In this document: positions 61,535 through 64,000 of the stretch, one piece after another
Position numbering within the stretch: the first letter of the stretch is position 1
Layout: the number at the start of each line of letters is the position of its first letter
Assembly (NCBI GenBank): GCA_965276675.1
Contig: OZ255624.1
Span: 1,116,001-1,180,000, forward strand
Length of the DNA stretch: 64,000 nt
Origin: G965276675 sp965276675
GTDB taxonomy: Bacteria > Acidobacteriota > Terriglobia > Terriglobales > Acidobacteriaceae
Direction of reading: 5' to 3'
Program-made: the position numbers and the translations under genes
Notes under the pieces: model-generated
What the model was told of the DNA's origin: nothing
The model's input: only the letters and a program-made list of their open reading frames with translations
Database searches by the model: none

Positions 61535-62512
61535 GTGAAAGTTCTTGTTACCGGCGGCGCCGGCTACATTGGGGGAACAGTTGCCCTGCGGCTTACCGAA
61601 GCTGGCCATTCTGTCGTGACATATGACAATTTGTGCCATGGGCATCGTTCTTTGCTGCCCGCGGGAGCCGAGTTCGTTGAGGGCGACCTGGCCGATCGTT
61701 CGAAACTTGAAGCTCTCCTGCGCGACCGGAAAATAGACGGCGTGATGCACTTTGCCGCTCTCATTGAAGCCGGCGAAAGCATGAAAAAGCCGGAACTTTA
61801 CTTCCGGAACAACACCGCCGCTACCTTGACGCTGCTGGAAGCGATGCTGGCCGCCGGTGTTTCCCGGCTGGTCTTTTCTTCCACCGCGGCGGTCTATGGG
61901 CAGCCGGAGAAGACACCGATTGAAGAGGACGCGCCACTCCAGCCGACAAACGCGTACGGCGAGTCCAAGCTGCTGGTCGAGCATATGCTCACGTGGATCA
62001 ACCGCATACATGGCTTGCGCTACGCGAGCCTTCGTTACTTCAACGTAGCCGGTGCGATTCCAGGCCGAGGCGAGGCACATGAACCCGAGTCGCACCTCAT
62101 CCCGCTCATTCTGGATGTGGCGCTGGGGCGGCGGCAGAGCATCAAGATCTTCGGGCAGAACTACCCCACTCCGGACGGCACCTGCATCCGCGATTACATT
62201 CATGTGGCCGACCTGGCCGATGCTCATCTGTTAGCGTTAACGGCACTTGAGGAGCGCGACCACTTGATTTACAACATCGGCAGCGGTGCAGGTTTCAGCG
62301 TGCGGGAGGTGGTGGAATCAGCTCGGCGGGTGACGGGTCATGCCATTCCTGTGGAGGAGGTGCCGTCCCGTCCCGGTGATCCGGCTGTGCTGATTGCCAG
62401 CTCCGCCAAGATCATGCAGGAGCTTGGCTGGGAGCCACAGCACACTACTCTGGACACCATCGTCGAGTCAGCCTGGCAATGGCACCAGCAAAGATACCAG
62501 AAGGTGAGTTGA
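61535..62512 (+). CDS. galE: UDP-glucose 4-epimerase
   Basis: 325 residues starting at GTG 61535, five bases after GGAG. Extended SDR fold: GGAGYIGGTVALRLTEAGHSVVTYDNL for NAD+, GVMHFAALIEAGESMKKPELYF, Ser in VFSSTAAVYG, catalytic YGESK (about 147-151), RYFNVAGA and the sugar-binding region DGTCIRDYIHVADLADAH. Interconverts UDP-glucose and UDP-galactose for polysaccharide. Ends facing a small minus-strand gene. Confidence 0.94.
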   Translation: MKVLVTGGAGYIGGTVALRLTEAGHSVVTYDNLCHGHRSLLPAGAEFVEGDLADRSKLEALLRDRKIDGVMHFAALIEAGESMKKPELYFRNNTAATLTLLEAMLAAGVSRLVFSSTAAVYGQPEKTPIEEDAPLQPTNAYGESKLLVEHMLTWINRIHGLRYASLRYFNVAGAIPGRGEAHEPESHLIPLILDVALGRRQSIKIFGQNYPTPDGTCIRDYIHVADLADAHLLALTALEERDHLIYNIGSGAGFSVREVVESARRVTGHAIPVEEVPSRPGDPAVLIASSAKIMQELGWEPQHTTLDTIVESAWQWHQQRYQKVS

Positions 62513-62600
62513 AGCAGCAGAATCAGCGTAGATGAGCTGGTCCCGCGTGTGCCGGCGAGCAATATTTAGTGAGTTGCTTTCGCTTGGAGGTCGTCGCCGT

Positions 62601-62777
62601 TCAGTTGACGCCAGTGCCGCGGTCCGCCGGCGATTCGGGCTTGATGGTGCGGTTGGCGCGCAGCTCCTTCTCGGCATTCCGGGCGTTGGAGCGGCTCTCT
62701 GCTCCATTGACCGCCCACACGATGAAGAAGATTACGATCACAACCGCTGCAAAGATAAGACTCAAGGCAATTCCCAT
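62601..62777 (-). CDS. Small membrane protein next to an MFS transporter
   Basis: 58 residues. GGGAG lies six bases before ATG 62777. A single transmembrane segment (about 3-24, IALSLIFAAVVIVIFFIVWAV) is followed by a charged helix (ESRSNARNAEKELRANRT) and ends in SPADRGTGVN. I do not recognise a named family. It comes 59 bp after the small MFS partner gene on the same strand, likely one transcript with the transporter. Confidence 0.7.
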   Translation of the reverse strand: MGIALSLIFAAVVIVIFFIVWAVNGAESRSNARNAEKELRANRTIKPESPADRGTGVN

Positions 62778-62836
62778 GGCGTTCTCCCAATAACAGTTCG
62801 AGTCTCACTGCGGCAGCGAGGGTTGCTAGGTTATCT

Positions 62837-63007
62837 CTAGCGGGCTTGTCCGGCCGGAGCGGGCGGTGCGCTCGACGTTGGGCTGTGCGCAGTAAAGAGC
62901 TTGGCCGCGTTGACCCCGGTGTTGTAAATTCCCCACGCCAGCGGGAGTGAAACCACCAGCCATGCGGCTGCGATCAGTCCAGGCGAAGTTTTGGCATTCG
63001 TAACCAT
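62837..63007 (-). CDS. MFS transporter small-subunit-like membrane protein
   Basis: 56 residues; AAAGGAG lies five bases before ATG 63007. One transmembrane segment (about 10-27, GLIAAAWLVVSLPLAWGIY) followed by GVNAAKLF and a Pro/Ala/Ser-rich C-terminus. Small proteins of this WLVV-PLAWG kind are found directly downstream of OFA-type MFS transporters and have been annotated as their small subunits; here it stands 25 bp after such a transporter. The role, perhaps stabilising the large protein, is inferred. Confidence 0.72.
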   Translation of the reverse strand: MVTNAKTSPGLIAAAWLVVSLPLAWGIYNTGVNAAKLFTAHSPTSSAPPAPAGQAR

Positions 63008-63032
63008 TGACGCTCCTTTCAGGGCAGTTCGT

Positions 63033-64000
63033 TTAGTGGGCTACGGGCACCGCGCCAGTAGGTTGCTGCTTCATCCAGTAACGCTCGGCGACCGGGCGAA
63101 CCAGCAAGTTGCAGATAAAACCGATGATGAGCAAGATCGTCATGATGTGCAGGATGCGCGGATAGGCCGCTTCTTTGGGCAGATGCTGCGCGACATAGCT
63201 GTCCAGAATGCCGTTGACAATAAGCGGCCCCACTATGCCCGCCACGGACCAGGCGGTAAGCAGACGTCCATGGATGGCGCTCACGTTGTAAGGTCCGTAC
63301 ATATCCCGAAGGTAGGCTGGAATGGTAGAGAAGCCGCCGCCATACATGCTGATGAGAACGCCCGCAATCAAGACGAACAGCGGGATGCTGTCCAGGTGCG
63401 CTGCGCCCGTGAAGGGAAGAAACCAGTACAGCACTGCACCCAGGGCGAAGAAGATTATGTAGGTCGGTTTGCGTCCAACGTAGTCAGAAGTGGAGGCCCA
63501 GAAGAAGCGCCCAGCCATGTTGAAGATGCTCAGAATGCCGACGAATCCACCGGCCGCGGCTGCCGTGACTCGGCCATGGAAGAGATCCTGAATCATGGGC
63601 GAAGCCTGTTCTAGAATGCCGATTCCGGCCGTGACGTTGAGGGCCAGCACCAGCCACAGCAGGTAAAACTGGGGCGTTCGCGTGGCATTGCTCACATCCA
63701 CGTTGTGGGAAGTGATCATTGCAGAGTGTTTGGTGGGTGGAGTCCAGCCTTCCGGGGCCCAATCGTCACGCGGCACCCGAATGGTGAAGACGCCAAACAT
63801 CATGAAGGTGAAATACAGGATCCCCATGGTGACCCAGGCAGAGGCGATGGGCTGGTGGCCCGATGCCTTGTAAAAGGCCATCAGTTTGGTTCCAAGTGGG
63901 GAGCCGATCATGGCGCCTCCGCCAAAGCCCATAATGGCGAGCCCCGTGGCCAAACCAGGGCGGTCGGGAAACCACTTGATCAGAGTGGAGACCGGCGAGA
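63033..64000 (-). CDS. MFS transporter, OFA (oxalate/formate antiporter-like) family, N-terminus missing
   Basis: The open frame enters from the window edge; 322 residues are visible. It begins in STLIKWFPDRPGLATGLAIMGFGGGAMIGSPLG, the loop and helix between the first MFS half segments typical of OFA proteins. A central cytoplasmic loop (VPRDDWAPEGWTPP) follows, then six or so further membrane spans (FVGILSIFNMAGRFFWASTSDYVGRKPTYIIFF), and VRPVAERYWMK at the C-terminus. Family members exchange organic anions such as oxalate/formate; the substrate here is not deducible. The TTG at 63953 is internal, not the start. Confidence 0.85.
   Translation of the reverse strand, partial: SPVSTLIKWFPDRPGLATGLAIMGFGGGAMIGSPLGTKLMAFYKASGHQPIASAWVTMGILYFTFMMFGVFTIRVPRDDWAPEGWTPPTKHSAMITSHNVDVSNATRTPQFYLLWLVLALNVTAGIGILEQASPMIQDLFHGRVTAAAAGGFVGILSIFNMAGRFFWASTSDYVGRKPTYIIFFALGAVLYWFLPFTGAAHLDSIPLFVLIAGVLISMYGGGFSTIPAYLRDMYGPYNVSAIHGRLLTAWSVAGIVGPLIVNGILDSYVAQHLPKEAAYPRILHIMTILLIIGFICNLLVRPVAERYWMKQQPTGAVPVAH

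Overview
The window looks like a chromosomal segment of an acidobacterium of the Terriglobus/Edaphobacter/Granulicella kind. This is inferred from the mix of genes: an 'ADOP'-type FtsX/MacB permease, secreted amidohydrolases in tandem, acidobacterial-style beta-barrel and TonB proteins, a Ku-LigD pair and flagellar genes. No rRNA, prophage, CRISPR array or intact insertion sequence is visible. Most of the window is core metabolism.

Layout. 1-533: end of a flagellar operon (fliD end, fliS). 709-4873: three secreted amidohydrolases, one with its signal peptide out of frame and one that has lost metal ligands. 4942-6845 (minus): tyrA-aroF, aromatic amino-acid entry. 6910-7050: an unexplained, strongly foldable RNA-like element. 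7264-13290: gltBD glutamate synthase. 13348-16783: a BadF-type sugar kinase, alaC aminotransferase and a secreted MRJP/yellow-like protein. 16909-22852: the homoserine hub, hom-thrC-thrB (plus) facing metX-metY (minus). metYX is preceded by a leader holding a Met/Cys codon run and an intrinsic terminator. 23131-24570: tRNA-Ala(CGC) and an AlaX-type editing protein. 24703-30130: YCII and DUF72 proteins and trehalose genes (treZ, otsA, otsB). 30306-31944: a small basic protein and a nucleotide-sugar dehydrogenase. 31970-35632 (minus): ku-ligD end joining. 35811-40807: an alcohol dehydrogenase broken by a 5-bp tandem duplication, a dinB polymerase with a probable leaderless promoter, and a frameshifted ADOP permease.

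40808-43164 holds an operator-like repeat cluster, a candidate 31-residue gene, a 111-bp inverted-repeat element and a cNMP-domain histidine kinase. 43165-45474 carries a VKOR-like protein, an SDR and a DUF4174 protein, with a 20-copy perfect CTCCCTG heptamer array between the last two. 45593-55460 (minus) is a complete leuABCD-ilvDBNC cluster opposite a LysR regulator at 55596. 56695-61009 encodes envelope proteins: two small beta-barrels, a protease-like protein whose M48 motif is degraded, and a TonB. 61535-64000 holds galE and an OFA-type MFS transporter, cut by the window edge, followed by two very small membrane-protein genes.

How it fits together: gltBD supplies glutamate to the aminotransferases; hom/thrBC/metXY split homoserine between Thr and Met; the leu-ilv block makes the branched-chain skeletons. 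The most interesting non-coding signals are the metYX leader (22911-23076) and the 6S-like or riboswitch-like fold at 6910-7050. All functional calls come from motif recognition by eye; no database search was run.
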